Shown here in pieces: positions 33,867-46,985 of a DNA stretch of 64,000 bases (position 1 is its first letter; every line of letters starts with the position of its first letter). Under the pieces are notes generated by a model. The model saw only the letters and a program-made list of their open reading frames with translations. It made no database searches and was not told where the DNA came from. The position numbers and the translations under genes are program-made. Source of the DNA: Episyrphus balteatus (Eukaryota; Arthropoda; Insecta; Diptera; Syrphidae); NCBI RefSeq assembly GCF_945859705.1, contig NC_079135.1:77942253-78006252 (forward strand), written 5' to 3'.

Positions 33867-34185
33867 CTTAAAAATATTTTTTTTAACTGTTTTGTTGAGT
33901 TTGTTTCTAAAAACATAGCCACATTATCTTTTCGTATTAATAATTTATAAAAATAAATTTTATGGTAATTTGTATTTCTTTGCTACAAAAAAAAAAAAAA
34001 AACACTCATACGCCACAGTGACCATTTTATAAAAATATTTTTTCAATCTGTTTTGTTGAGTTTGTTTCTCAAAAAATGACCCAAATTAGCTTTTTGTATG
34101 AATAATTTATAAAAATAAATTTTATAGTAATTTGTATTTCTTTGCCTTAAAAAAACACTCATACGCCGCAGTGAACTTTTTTTGA
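33867..34185 (+). repeat. 160-bp tandem duplication
   Basis: The marker CTGTTTTGTTGAGTTTGTTT begins at 33888 and again at 34048. The units also share TAATTTATAAAAATAAATTT and CACTCATACGCC. The two copies differ at scattered sites, so the duplication is not very recent. Confidence 0.85.
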
Positions 34186-35859
34186 AAGTTTTTTTTTTTT
34201 TTTGATAAATTTGTCATTTTGGTGGATAATTTCATAATTTTTGGTGGACAATCAATTTTCGCATCCTCTATCATAAAAATTAGGTACACTAGGTACAAGA
34301 ATTCTATTCTTATCACGAGCACAAATTTAGAACCGACAACACTGCTCTTCAAATACATCATCGTTATTAGTACAGTAGTCTTTTTTCTTCTTATTATTAT
34401 TCTAACATTAAAAGCAATTACCTAATAAATAGCTATTCCCTTTAAATATGTAGAAAATTTATTAGAACACTTTCAAACGCATACAAAGGCAAAGCAAACG
34501 AAAGCTAGTTACAGATGATTATTTGAAATAATACAATATATGCAGATACATTTTTGCATTTTTAATTAAAATTTCTTCCTGCATTGTCTATTCAATTCAC
34601 AGTACAGTACATTTGTTTTAATATAAATTTACAGTTGAAGTATGTAATTTATTAAAAGGTACATCCTAGTATCTATTGTTCCTTAATTCTCAAAATTTTC
34701 TAAACACACATACTCGTATAACCATGTTTCAAGGTTAAAGCAAGGCCGTTTATTTCTTTTTATTACAATTAGCATGTTTCCATATTTTAACAGTCGAAAA
34801 TCCATTTTTCTGCTAAAGTGATGTTAACTTCATGCTCATCAACCAAATGGGAAAAAATAGTTAACTTTTTTTTTCTCAATTTCAGTCAAAAACTTTTGGA
34901 CTGTTAAATTTTTTTTTAAATTTAATTAAATTTGTTTTTATAACAATGCACAGACCTTTTGTATGTTAAACACATTTGTAGAGTTTTTTTTTTTTTTTTG
35001 TTTTTGTTTTCTTTTGAAAGTAAATTCAAATTAACTTAAACGCGTGTTCAATAGCAGACAGAAAGCACTTTATGTTTTTTGTTAATTATAACCGAGGTGG
35101 TGGCTACTATCTACCATCATCATGATGATGATGGTGGGTAAAATGTTCAAAAACAGACCATTAATGAGGCAATGTAGTTAAAATAACCAAATTAATTATT
35201 ACAATTATCTCGGTGCAGAATATACTCGTATCTATATGGCTGTGTGTATATGTGTAGTACGGAGTTATAGGTTGAAAATTTATGTGGGAGGTAGATTCAA
35301 AAATGATTTGTGATTATTTCAAGTTAATTATTATTCCCTATGATGGAAATGGCATGGCAGAGTTTGGAGCTTTATATATTTTTGTTTATATAATTTGGTT
35401 GGAACATCGAATGAAAAATGAGTTTGAGGGAAATATTTTTCAATTTTGTTGTGGTTGGAAAACAAACGTAATTTGTTGTTTATTAGTATCCATCATTGAT
35501 GATAAATTGGTGTTTATTTAATGAATAAATTTCAATCAAACAATATTTAGATGGAAATAAAATTTAAATTTACTTAAATATTTGAAAAACATTTTGTAGT
35601 GAGACACACTTTAATTTTGTATTTGCTTATAATTTAATACAATTTTGGAAATTTAACATTTCATTGATTTTTACCTTTAATCCAGCTAATTGGTTCGGTG
35701 ATTTTTTTTAAAAGGTAACTTGTAGACAATTTATAATTAAATTTATTATTTTTTTTTTTTTATTTTGGGAACCAAGAACTAATTTCTAACAAAATTTTAA
35801 TCAAACTAATATCAGTTCAATTTTTGTTCGATTTTGATCCCAATTTAAAGGGAAAGATA
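34186..35859. other. Unassigned AT-rich sequence
   Basis: No gene. Includes T runs (34987-35002) and a short CATCATCATGATGATGATG stretch at about 35115. Confidence 0.5.
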
Positions 35860-35861
35860 TA

Positions 35862-37375
35862 GTAGAGTAACTAAAGCAAATTATTAGGGAACCCGGCCGA
35901 ACAGCTCTGATTTTGACGATTTTTTTTTTCAAACGTAGGTAATTAAAAATACTTTAAAGTCTATAGATTAAAAATTTCCGGTGTTGCCGTATTGTTTTTT
36001 AAAATTAAAATTAAATTTTTTTTAACAAAACCATTTTTTTTTGCTTAAATTTCATAAAACAAAAGATAGCAAAAGATTCTCTAGGTAATTTAAGGAAAAT
36101 ATATAAAAGGCAGTAAGGGACAATCTTCCATCGTTTAAGCGATAAATGCAATTTTCTAACATTCTGACCTCAAACACAAAAAAAAATATTTTGAAAACAA
36201 CGGCAACACCTACAATATTTTAAAATACATTTTTAAAAAGCCAGAAGCTCATTCTTATCTCTTAAATTTAAATCCACTAAATTTAATCAAGACTTTTTGA
36301 AAAAATGGTCCTCAAACTCAGAATTAAAAAAAAAAAAAATGTTATTAGAAAAATTTAAAATGACTTTTTTCCAAACTTTTTCTAATAAAATATGAATTTA
36401 TTTAAAACAAATTTTTGGCCATAAATATTATCAGTTGAATTGTGAAAAGGTAAAATATATCACACTTTTGAAAAAAAAAAATGAAAAATTACTTCAATTT
36501 CAATGGTTTTTGTTTTATTTAAACTGAATTTTTGCATTGAAATAATTAATTTTCTCAAAGACTGTGGTAAATAGGAACTTTAAATTTGTGCTATTTAACT
36601 TTCAACAGTAAGGGTCATTAAATGAATTAAAAAATAATTTTATGTTTAGATGTTGAACTTTAAAAAAAAAAATAAGTTACATTTTTTTTCAAAACTTTTA
36701 TTAAAAAAAGTTCTTCGAAAATGAAATACTTTTTAATTTTTTTCATAAACCGTAATACATATTGACATTTCCTTAATATAATTTGAAATCATAATAAATG
36801 CGGCCAAAAATATTTGAAAAAAAATGCATTTTATATTACGAAAAAGTTAAAAAACGACATGTTAAAATTTTTTCAATAATTTTTTTTTCAAAAATCAGAG
36901 TTCAGTTACCATTCTTTCAAAAGCCGTTCATTCAATTAACTTAATTTTAATTTTACATATATGACTAAGCTTCTAGCTTTTAAAAAATGTATATTTGAAT
37001 ATTGTAGGTGTTGCCGTTGTGTTCAAATATTTTTTTTTGTGTTTGAAGTCAATTAATAAGAAAATTGCATCTATCGCTTGAACTATGGAAGATTGTCCCT
37101 CACTCCCATATATTTTTTTTCCTTGAATTTCCTAGACAATCTTTTGGCATCAATAAATTTATGAAATTTAAGAAAAATTTTTGAAAAAAATTTGTTTTTG
37201 TTCACAAAAATCTTCAATTAAATTTAAAAAATCAAAACGGCAACACCGGCAATTTTTAATCTATAGACTTTAAAGTATTTTTAATTACCGACGTTTGAAA
37301 AAAAAGATCATCAAAATCTAAGCTGTTCGGCCGGGTTCCCTAATATTGCCAATTTTTGAGCTTTAGTCACTCCAC
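35862..37375. mobile_element. TA-flanked foldback element, 1.51 kb
   Basis: The ends are GTAGAGTAACTAAAG and CTTTAGTCACTCCAC, with TA at 35860-35861 and 37376-37377. The arms share AGGGAACCCGGCCGAACAGC, CTTTAAAGTCTATAGATTAA, CGGTGTTGCCG and GGGACAATCTTCCAT in inverse order and run almost to the centre near 36618. Divergence between arms is clear, so the element is old. No transposase. A Tc1/mariner-type origin is suggested only by the TA. Confidence 0.85.
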
Positions 37376-37377
37376 TA

Positions 37378-40030
37378 ATAACAAAAATACTATAATTCTA
37401 TAAAAAAAAATCGAAATCATTTCAGATTTCAACGTAAAAGCTGTTTATATCCCCTTGTTGGTAAAGCCTCTACTCTGACTCCTCTACAGTCTGGAGAATA
37501 AAACAAGACCGTTGCTTACTAATCTTATGGAAAGTTGGTTAAGCTGCTAAGGTTGGGCCTCAAACATACTTTGCAAGGTCACACAGTTAGTACCATCACA
37601 ATGTTCAATTTGATTGATAACTCCAGTTAAAATGAATCATAAATAAAGCCTCATCAAAAAAAAAAATTTTTTACTTGGTCCTTTGACCCGGATCAAAAAT
37701 TCAAAGCAATTAACTATATTTGCTAAGTGCATCCAGTTTGAATATCATAACTTTACTTTATGTAATTTTCTGTCGATAAAAACTGTCCATAAGACGAAAC
37801 AACCATAATTACATCGAATAATGGCAAACTCAAAATACGATACGACCCAATTCGATATCTCTTAAACCTGTCAGGTAACAAAAAATTTTTACAACTTGTA
37901 TAGCTATCCAAATGCCAAAAACAACAAATTGTCCATAATGCCACTGTTGAGATGTGACCATAAATTCAAAAGTGGCCAATAAACAAGCCCTAACCTACAC
38001 TCCAAGAACAATACCAAAAGAGACCAAATTGCATTGGAAACTTTATATACCCAACGATACCTATACTCCTAGCAGATAAAAAAAAAAAAAATATATTACA
38101 AAAGACTTAACAAAATGCCCCCTCGGAGGGTCGTTGTTCTTCGGTATCCGTTTAACTTAACAAACTATAAATTGTAATTTCTCCTCTCAATTTTTTTGTA
38201 TTTTTTTAATTTTTTCATGTTGTATTTTGTTGTTGTTAAAAATTATTATTATTACCTCGACGACGACGATGAATATAGCAGCCTAAGTGGGTGGCTGTAT
38301 ATTCCCTTAAGCTCGTCGCGTCGTAACCCGTGTGCTCCACTTAATGCAATACTGCCGCGATAATAGCCCAGGACGACACGATGCGACGCAACAACGCTCT
38401 ACATTGTGGTATCCTTCTTCTTCTTTAACCTTCTGATGGTTAAAAGGTTGCAAAAAATAACAACTAAAACAACAACAACTGCGAGGAATGCAAAAAACCA
38501 TGAAAATCCATCTCGCTCCTCGTTTTACAGGTATTTCGCACTGGATTTTGCTCACACTTAGACGAGAGAAAAACAAAAAAAAAAAACACCGTGCAACAGG
38601 GATATAGAGAAAGAATAAGGAGAAGGGAAAAAAATGATTGCACTTAATTGCATGTATGCGGGTCCATTAAGCTTGTGTAAAACTACAACTGATAAGAATC
38701 TCCCAGCGGACACAGAAATTATGTCCAAGCTGCTGGAAGCCTTAAAGTGGTTTAATTCTTTAAAAAAATATACTATCTTCCCTCTTCTGGGTTGCTGGTT
38801 GTATCGTAACCATTGCATATGCCGACTAAGTCGTATTTTTACAAATTGATAGGTCAAAGAGTTGCCATGTGATCGAGGATGTTGACTAATATTTTAAATT
38901 AATTTCGATACAAGTCTTTGGGGATCAAAGAGAGTACTTAGAGTGTTCAGAGACCAAAATTTAAAAAAAAAACATGTTTGCGGTTTTTTGTATAGGTACA
39001 AATAATCCTCAAATTGTGTATTTTTTTTTTCACTTTAAGTCAATTTTTGTTGAAAATTGGCCTTAAGACCAAAATTATGGGATAAAGAACCCCCTCCCAT
39101 ATCCTATTTCTAATGTTTTGTAATAAAGCCTTTATTTTTCTTACCTCATTCAAAAATCATATTATATTGTTCAACCATATTGAAGTGGGCCTACTCTTTT
39201 AAGTTCTGTAGCTTTGGTTTGAAAAATCGCCTAAGCTTTAAAAGTATACCAAACTTTCGGAAATTTGATGCTCTACAACTTTTATGATGAGAAAAAATTA
39301 TGTAACTATCATAGGGACTGAGAAAAATTAATAAAACTGAAAAAATAAAATGACATAACCTCAAAAATATTGTTATATTGGAAAATTTTGATATTCGGAA
39401 CTGTAGTTTCGTAATATTATTAATTTATTAAATTTCTACACCTTATCTTTCTGAATTTTGACCAGCTTCTTTGATTTTACCAACGAGTTGTTGAAATATC
39501 AATGGTTTATTCAAATGATAAAAATTTTTTTTTTCATTACGGCTCTACCATTCTAACTAGATTTAAGATTTTATGGTATTCATAAGTGCTCTATAATATT
39601 TTATAATAATTTAGAAAATATGGGTGGACATCCCGCCCCCTTTGGGAAAAATTTTTAAATCTTAGAATCTTTCCTTTGTAAAATCTACTAGTTATACCTT
39701 CCAAGATTCAACGATTTTCAGAAGTGCTCTATAAAATTTGATGATGCAATTTTGTGAAGAGTTAGGTTTTGACTAGTTCATGAAGCTAGTTTAAAATATC
39801 TGATATCTTTGGTACAATAGTTAGAGGAGTTGGGCCTGTGTTGTTTCTTGTAAATAAGGATATAGTGAAACAGTGGCTAGGGAACTTGGATTGGCATTAC
39901 CCTGCCTTGATTCACTCTACAATATCGATTTGTTAATTTTATTCTAAATCAGAAGTTATGTAGTGATGGTCACATAGAGTTTTTAACTATGAGAATTTTT
40001 TTAAATGCGGTATTTTGACATAAGATTATT
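37378..40030. other. Unassigned region with one GC-richer island
   Basis: No gene. The segment 38240-38560 (GACGACGACG, many CAA triplets) looks like unique non-coding DNA of a fly locus. The rest is AT-rich. The 71- to 99-codon frames on both strands around 38300-38860 overlap one another and have no family character. Confidence 0.45.
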
Positions 40031-40038
40031 ATTTCTTC

Positions 40039-41353
40039 CAGTGGCGTACGTTGAGTCGCCGGGGCCCCGGGGTAAGAATAAATTTTGGGGCCCCTTAGTT
40101 ACAAAAAAAAATTACGTATACGCCATACGTTTTTTTTTTATGGCTTATTTATTTTTAGGTTTATTTTAATGTTTTAATATGTTCGTAATGCACTTTGCTA
40201 TACTTACTTAAAATGTCTCTCATAAAAGTAGTAAACACTCACAGTGCACATAATAAGGTAATATCTTCCGAACTGACATTGGTCGCCAAATGGTCAAAAC
40301 ATGACAATTTGGCGACCAATGTCAATTACCTTAATTCTTAATTGCTTTAAAACCGACGAAAAAGGCACAAAAACCGAAAAACCACGTACACAGCTAATTT
40401 TTTAACAATTATTTATCATTTTCCGAGACGAAACACGAAGAAAATTTGTTATTTTTTAAATTATAATTTTTTTAAACAAAAACAAATTTCCTGTTTACTG
40501 CGATTGAAATATAAAAATTAAAGGCCGGCCTGACAGATTGGTGCCCATTTTTTGACAAACAAATTTTGACATTTTTCGGAATATATTACCTTATTATGTG
40601 TACTGTGGTAAACACTTGTACTAGGGGCCCCCAAAATTAAATATTTAGAGACCCCCAAAAATAACAATGTTTTACATAAGAATTGATAGTTCTTGGGGCC
40701 TCTGTTCTGAAGTAATAAATAAATATTTTATTTTCCATCAGACATAATTTTTTTTATTTTGGGGCCTCTGAAAAATTATTTTTAGTTTAGAGCCTCAAAA
40801 TTAAGTGCTTAGAGGCCCCTAAAATATAATATAATTTTTTTGGAGCCAAGAATTAATAGGTATTGGGGCCTCTGTTCTGAAGTAATATTCGGAATGCCAT
40901 AAATAACGTAATGTTTTTATTTTGGGCCCTGATGTATTTATTTTGGGGCCCCTGAATTTATATTTAATTTTCCATTTGATTGTTTTGAACCAATTTTGAG
41001 CATCCTCAAATAATATTTTTTTGCTTTTTTGTATTGTATTATTTGTGGTGGCAAAGATTTTTCAAGTAATATTTTTTGGGGCCCTAAGATAAAATTACAA
41101 TTTTTCTTTTAAAAAAGCAATTTATTTTTTTTTGGGCCCCTGGGGTAACTTTTTTTAAAATCAATATACATATATTGTGTGGCTACAAATGCATTATACA
41201 TTACACTGAATGACATAATTTGTCTCCCTGGTTACTTCGTAACTCAATTTATGCTAACAGTTTCCTTCTCTGCATTGTCTCCAGTGGGGGCCCTGGGGTC
41301 GGTCGGGGGCCCCGGGGCACCGCCCGCTTGCCCCAAGGGAGTGTACGCCCCTG
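40039..41353. mobile_element. hAT-like element with 8-bp target duplication
   Basis: The left end CAGTGGCGTACG and right end CGTACACTCC-type sequence, inverted as CAGGGGCGTACA, are flanked by a perfect 8-bp repeat ATTTCTTC (40031-40038 and 41354-41361). CAG...CTG ends with an 8-bp duplication are the hAT signature. Inside, GGGGCC(C/T)CT motifs recur many times (about 40085, 40625, 40697, 40760, 40864, 40944, 41079, 41134). No transposase frame. A second element is nested at 40240-40607. Confidence 0.85.
40240..40607. mobile_element. Nested element with 9-bp target duplication
   Basis: CACAGTGCACATAATAAGGT starts at 40240. The complement, with few changes, ends at 40607. GTAAACACT occurs directly on both sides (40231-40239 and 40608-40616). 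Inside is an 18-bp perfect hairpin, TGACATTGGTCGCCAAAT at 40274-40291 with its complement at 40307-40324. A 9-bp duplication fits Mutator-like elements, but no transposase is present to confirm it. Confidence 0.85.
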
Positions 41354-41513
41354 ATTTCTTCTAGTTTCTTTTAATATTTTAGGCAAGTTTTATCAAAAAT
41401 AAGAGTGCTTATTTTTATGAGAACAAGAAGAGCAAATACATACAAATGGGAAAGTATTTTTATCCATCGATCGGCTTGTTAGTAATGATTTTATGATTAA
41501 TTTTTAAGATATA

Positions 41514-42936
41514 CAGTGGAATCTCGCTAACTTGAACACATTCGAAACCAGGCTTGTTCAAGTTATTGGATTGTTTAAGTGACTGGAACATACAGGGTGT
41601 CCCAAAAGTAATGGATCAAACGAAATATGCTGAAGGGCCAACTTTAGGGCTCTCAGAATTTGGTAACTTGTTCATCCCAAATCCTTACGGTTTTCAATTT
41701 AATGCAGTTTTTGTGAAATTTCGAAAAATCCCGACTTTGCAACAGTATTTTGCTTCCTCCGTTCATAATTGATTTTTGTTTTTTACAATTCTTTCACTAA
41801 AACATTGCCTTATAATAAGAAATAATTAATTAATCAAAATATTTTTTATTTCATACGCCATTTTGCTGCAAATTAATTAACAGTTCCATGTTTTATAAAA
41901 ACTTTATTTCTTTCTTTTATTTCCGAGCAACACCCTGAAAAAAAATTGTATGGTGCGGCACTGGTTTATTATTTTGAAAACTTGTCGTGTTATTGCAGTT
42001 TTCAAAAATGTATAAAAGTTTCCAAAGTTGAAGTTAGAACTGAAGATATTACAATTTAAAAGCAACAAAACAGGGATTTTCAGTGAAAAATAACAAAGAA
42101 AAATAAACACATTTTCTCGACTGTTGTTTGTTTATTTCTTTTTAAATAAAAGCCTCGATTTTTGTTTGTTATTTTGCTCTGAAAACCTCTGTTTTTTTGC
42201 ATTCAAATTGTAATATCTTTCGTTCTAATTTCAACTTTGGAAATTTTTATACATTTTTGAAAACTGCAACAACAAGACAAGTTTTCAAAATAATAAACCA
42301 GTGCCATACCATACAAATTTTTTTCACTGTGTTGCTCTGAAATAAAAGAAAGAAATTGAGTTTTTATAAAACATGGAGCTTTTAATTAAATTGCAGCAAA
42401 ATGGCATATGAAATGAAAAATATTTTGATAAATTAATTATTTGTTATTATTAGGCAATGTTTTAGTGAAAGAATTGTGAAAAACAAAAATCAATTATGAG
42501 CGGAGGAAGCAAAATACTGTTGCAAAGTCGGGATTTTTCGAAATTACACAAAAACTGCATTAAATCGAAAACCGTAAGGATTTGGGATGAACAAGTTACC
42601 AAATTCAGAGAGCCCTAAAGTTGGCCTATCAGCATATTTCGTTTGATCCATTACTTTTGGGACACCCTGTATAAAAAAGTCTTCGTTTTGTATGAATTCA
42701 ATTTGTTATTAAAAAATTAATGTAAATGACGCAAACCAAAATTACAAACGTAGTAACCTTTATTGAGGAAATTCAAATTTCTGTTGAAAAACAATTTATT
42801 TATTCAAGTTAAAGAGCTTCAAATATTTTAATTGTTCAACTTATAGAATCAGCAATAAAAAAGTTCAAGAAAATAGCATGTTCAAGTTATTGGATTGTTC
42901 AAGTTATCGTATGTTCAAGTTAGTGAGAGTCCACTG
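41514..42936. mobile_element. pogo/Tigger-like MITE with a nested element
   Basis: The ends CAGTGGAATCTCGCTAACTT and, inverted, CAGTGGACTCTCACTAACTT are flanked by TA (41512-41513 and 42937-42938). This end type (CAGT..A.CTC..TAA...GAAC) is known from pogo/Tigger elements. Inside the ends, TTCAAGTTATTGGATTGTT repeats several times. Without the nested 41593-42669 element it is about 0.35 kb and non-coding. Confidence 0.8.
41593..42669. mobile_element. Nested mariner-type foldback, almost fully palindromic
   Basis: CAGGGTGTCCCAAAAGTAAT at the left and its complement at the right, with TA on both sides (41591-41592 and 42670-42671). The two arms of about 520 bp match almost throughout (ACTTGTTCATCCCAAATCCT, AATCCCGACTTTGCAACAGT, TTATTATTTTGAAAACTTGT) and meet near 42131 with only about 30 nt between them. 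No coding capacity. Confidence 0.85.
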
Positions 42937-42938
42937 TA

Positions 42939-45900
42939 TAACCTTGATTTATGATATATTTTGACTGAACAACTATTTACATCATTTTTTAATTGATAAA
43001 TCATCAAGAGTATCCAACTTATATGCATATGAAGTCAGCGAAAATTATTTTTATTATTTCTTTAAAGGGGTCACTGTGGTGTATGTGTAACCTTTTTTAC
43101 TGCACATTTTTAAAGCAAAGAGCAAATTGTTTTATGTCTCAGAGGTTAATCAGGAGATGTTATGTACATTCGGGATGCAGCATTTAATACCAAGTTTAGA
43201 GTTCTCGAGACATAATTTAAGATTTTTAACTTTCACGTTTTTCAGTTATGTTTAAGTTTGGTCTTATTTTGTATGTCTTTTAAGAATATCAGCAAGCATT
43301 AAATTTGAAGTGCATTATTGAGCACATTGTAATCAAAACCGAGCTCCTTTCAGAATATTCGAATAATTTAAAAGTTGCTTATGGCACGACAATTTTTTGA
43401 TATCTAGCATTTTCAAAAACATTGAAAATTATTTGAAAATCATCAAAAATATTCATTGGCAACCCTGGTTACAAACTGATGCTAATGACAGTGAGTAATG
43501 ACACTTTTATTTATGCTTGTAACTTGTCACTCACTGAAACACCAACACCTTAAATAACAAAAAACACTTTTTTAACCTCAAATACAACGGCAACCCTCAA
43601 GTTAAAGAAAAACAAAATAACATAATGACAGCGACGCGCTCCAAATGCCCGGAAGATGATGATGAGGTCTTTTCTCAACAACTTCAAACGCTTGTGTATA
43701 CCTGATAATGATGAGGATGGTTGGAGCCAAGTCCTTCAAATGATATGTCAACCTGCCCGAGGAGAATATATTCGACTTGAGACTTACACCGCAACGACGT
43801 GACCACGTACTCGTACTTAATACGTATATCCTCGCTGACTTAAAGCACCCAAGCAAATTAATCGCGAACAGGTGTTGATAGTTTTGTTAATGGCTGATTG
43901 ATTTTTCGTATACCATCCGCACACTCCTCTTTCTGTCACAGTATATTGTGCTTGTAGCCAATCAGGACTCCATCAGTAATGGCAGCAACGGCGGCGTCAG
44001 GCTAATTGATTTCGAGAGCTATTCTCGAAAGGGCAAATTGCTCTTAACCATGAATGCATATCGGAGTAGATAATCAAAAACAAAAACACAAAATACGACA
44101 GAAAAAAAAAAGATCCCAACATCAGGAAAACACCAGCTAGATCCAAGAAAAACACTTCAAGGCACAAATGTTAGAGAGTACAGAAAGACCAGTAATGGCG
44201 GCTTATGTAGAGAATTCAAACGAGGCGCATCTTAACTTTGCCTGGGTATTATATAGCCTATAGTCGGAATTACACATCAACCAATTGCACCGCAAATGAA
44301 ATGACCAGAGGTTGGTTTTGGCCTTAAGAATCATTTGCATATAAGAAGAGAAGACTCTGCTGGGTGCAATGCTTGTATCAATTAAATTTGTCGTTGTTTG
44401 GTTTGTTGGTGGTGTGGTTGTCTGCTGGCGGAACATGCACCACTTCCAATGAAACAAAATCCAATCCATGTAGGAAATTGTTTTGCTAGAAAAACAAGAA
44501 CAACCAAGAACTTGCATTGCAAGCCCACAAAAAAACAACAACAACCAAAAAAAAAAAAACTAAGAACAACCAGGAATCAATGGGAAACCAATTAACCTGG
44601 GTGGTCAAGCACTCAGCTGGCTAATTCACTTTCTCCACACGTACACACATATCGGTGGTGGGAGAGAGGCGGTATGAGATGCCGACGAGATCTCCTACAT
44701 TATGTGCAATTCTGTGCACTGTGTAAATTGTTGCACATGATGGCAATGGCAGTCAAGGAGGTACCACAACGACGACCGACGACGTGTGATTGCAAATAAG
44801 AGGTACACTTTCAGTACTGGTACTCTAGAGTGCAGCTAAGATGGTGAAGAATCTTCTAAAGCCACACGCCACATTCTGTCATTTATCGTTAATTGACCAC
44901 AATTATTTATTATGTTGGTACTCTGAAGATTTTTTTTCTTCTTTAATTCGTTGATGTTTTGATCTTTTTGAACAAGAAAAAGATTAGTGGTTGTGTTGTG
45001 AGGAAATGAGGATAGGTTGTAATTTGAGTTAAATGGGAACAAAATTATGTTTATGTCTTGTCGTCTAATAGATTCTCGTCTAAAATCTTGTTTATCGTTA
45101 ACCCGGAAAACCAAAATTACAAAAATACAAGATCCGGAAAATATAAATTTTCTGCATAGGACGATCGTTTTTTTTTTCCAACTTATTAGATATTTTGGCA
45201 ACTGGAAGCATCTTGTTTATCACCACTCTTACGATGCAAAAGTTTGAAGAAAACAGAAAAAATTCGTCCAAATTCCTCGAGTGAGTTAAAAAACGAAAGG
45301 TTTCTGCAAGCTTTATTCATAAATGAAACCCAAGAGTTTCTTCAGTTTCTTTACTGAATAATTTCTCATGGTAGTCAAAAATAAAGTGCACAACTGGATA
45401 ACACGATCTTGCTCTTATTGTTCAAATTACATTAATATTAGCTAACCGTTGAAAATTTATCGATTTGGTTATACAGGGTGTCTCGTAATGAGATAAGAAC
45501 TTTTTAGGGCATGATTTGTGGGTATATTCTAAGACAAAAATTGTTCTACAGTAACTCTCTATCTGCTAAGTTGATACCCTTTAGCGATGATTTATGAAAA
45601 CGCTTACTTTGGTATGCCTTTACTAATGTTAATGTTAATTACTCCATTAATACTTATGATAAAAACTTCATTAATATCTAAATTTTTAGAAGAAATGTAA
45701 TTCTTTGTAACTGCATTTAAAAAATGTCAATGTCTTTTTCAATTGTTCAGATATTAATTTTTAAATGTATTCATTTTTTCTTACCCATGATAATTTTTGA
45801 CTTCGGGGTCAATTTTCTTCGATAAATGTGTTATAAACATAGTTTTTTTTTATAAATTTATTGTTATGAAGAAAACAATAATAAACAAAAAGTTATTGAC

Positions 45901-46795
45901 AAGCTTGCCATAAAACTCATAGATTTGATGATATTTTGGAAAACCTGGTACAGGTAAAATCTTTAAAAATGTGTTTTTTTGCTTACGTCAAAAATGGGTA
46001 AGAATTAAAAAAGTATTTTTGTAGTTTAACAGCCTTATTTGTTAGATTTCACTAAACGGCTCTAAACGGCCGCATAGTTATACAATGCATAAAGTTTTAT
46101 ATAGCCTTTTATACAACGTTACATTAATTTCTATTTATAAAACATTTCTTAGCCATTATAGTTATGCTAGGTTTGTGTCCAAATAAGTACTAAAAATGGA
46201 AAATTAGTACTTTTAATCACGACAAACAACTCCATCTGTCGATAAAATAACTCCATCTGATTCGAAAATAAACAAAAAACAAAAACGTGAGCGAAAGTTC
46301 TCGATATCATTTATATACCTAAGAAAATCTCTTTAAAAAAAAAACAACACATTTAATTTGTTTTACTTGATAACAAATTGATCAGGAAAAAATCTCCAAA
46401 TTCTTGTTTTTTGTTTTAGTTGATTTCAAATTGTTCACTTATCTGCAAATATAATCCAAAAAATAAATTCTTCAATGAAAAAAAATATACAAATCATTGC
46501 TTGGTTTTCTTTTTCTGAAAATTATGTGACGTTCAAATGACATTTAAGCAAAATAAATTCTTATTTAGGCTCTAAGCAACCTTAAAACGCGTTTAGCTTA
46601 TACAACCTCTATGAAATGTTGCATACATTTTATAAATAACAATTTTCTGTTTAAAGACATTATAAAGAGTCTATGATGAGTTTATAAATAGGGCTGTTAG
46701 TTTATTTCTATTTAAGACCTAGTTACAACAATTATTTAAACTGTGCTCCTTGGTTTTGTATGCTTGATAGAGCCCTTTTTTTTGCATTTTATTGA
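42939..46795. other. Unassigned region, partly GC-richer
   Basis: No gene. Positions 43600-44860 are unique-looking with CAAC/GACGACG triplets. The 113- and 121-codon minus-strand frames there do not resemble proteins. At 45474, TA then CAGGGTGTCTCGTAATGAG looks like a solo mariner-type end with no partner found. The rest (45500-46795) is AT-rich. Confidence 0.45.
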
Positions 46796-46985
46796 TAATA
46801 TTAATTGATGGAGGTTCTGATATATGAATTAACATATTCAATCCAGGATATTTCACTGGTTCTACTAGCTGCTTAATATTAAGAACGAGATAATATTAAT
46901 TGATGGAGGTTCTGATATATGAATTAACATATTCAATCCAGGATATTTCACTGGTTCTACTAGCTGCTTAATATTAAGAACGAGA
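46796..46985 (+). repeat. Perfect 95-bp tandem duplication
   Basis: Two copies (46796-46890 and 46891-46985), starting TAATATTAATTGATGGAGGT and ending TTAAGAACGAGA, with no difference that I can see. The identity means a recent duplication or an assembly effect. It lies about 55 bp from the 3' end of the non-LTR element. Confidence 0.95.

Noticed and set aside
35113..35135. CATCATCATGATGATGATG as a palindromic site
   Set aside because: It is slightly off from true palindromy and is better explained as a short triplet repeat.
44203..44544. 113-codon minus-strand frame
   Set aside because: No family pattern; overlaps an open frame on the other strand and triplet-rich DNA.
44836..45201. 121-codon minus-strand frame
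   Set aside because: Low-complexity composition and no recognisable domain; a plus-strand frame overlaps it.
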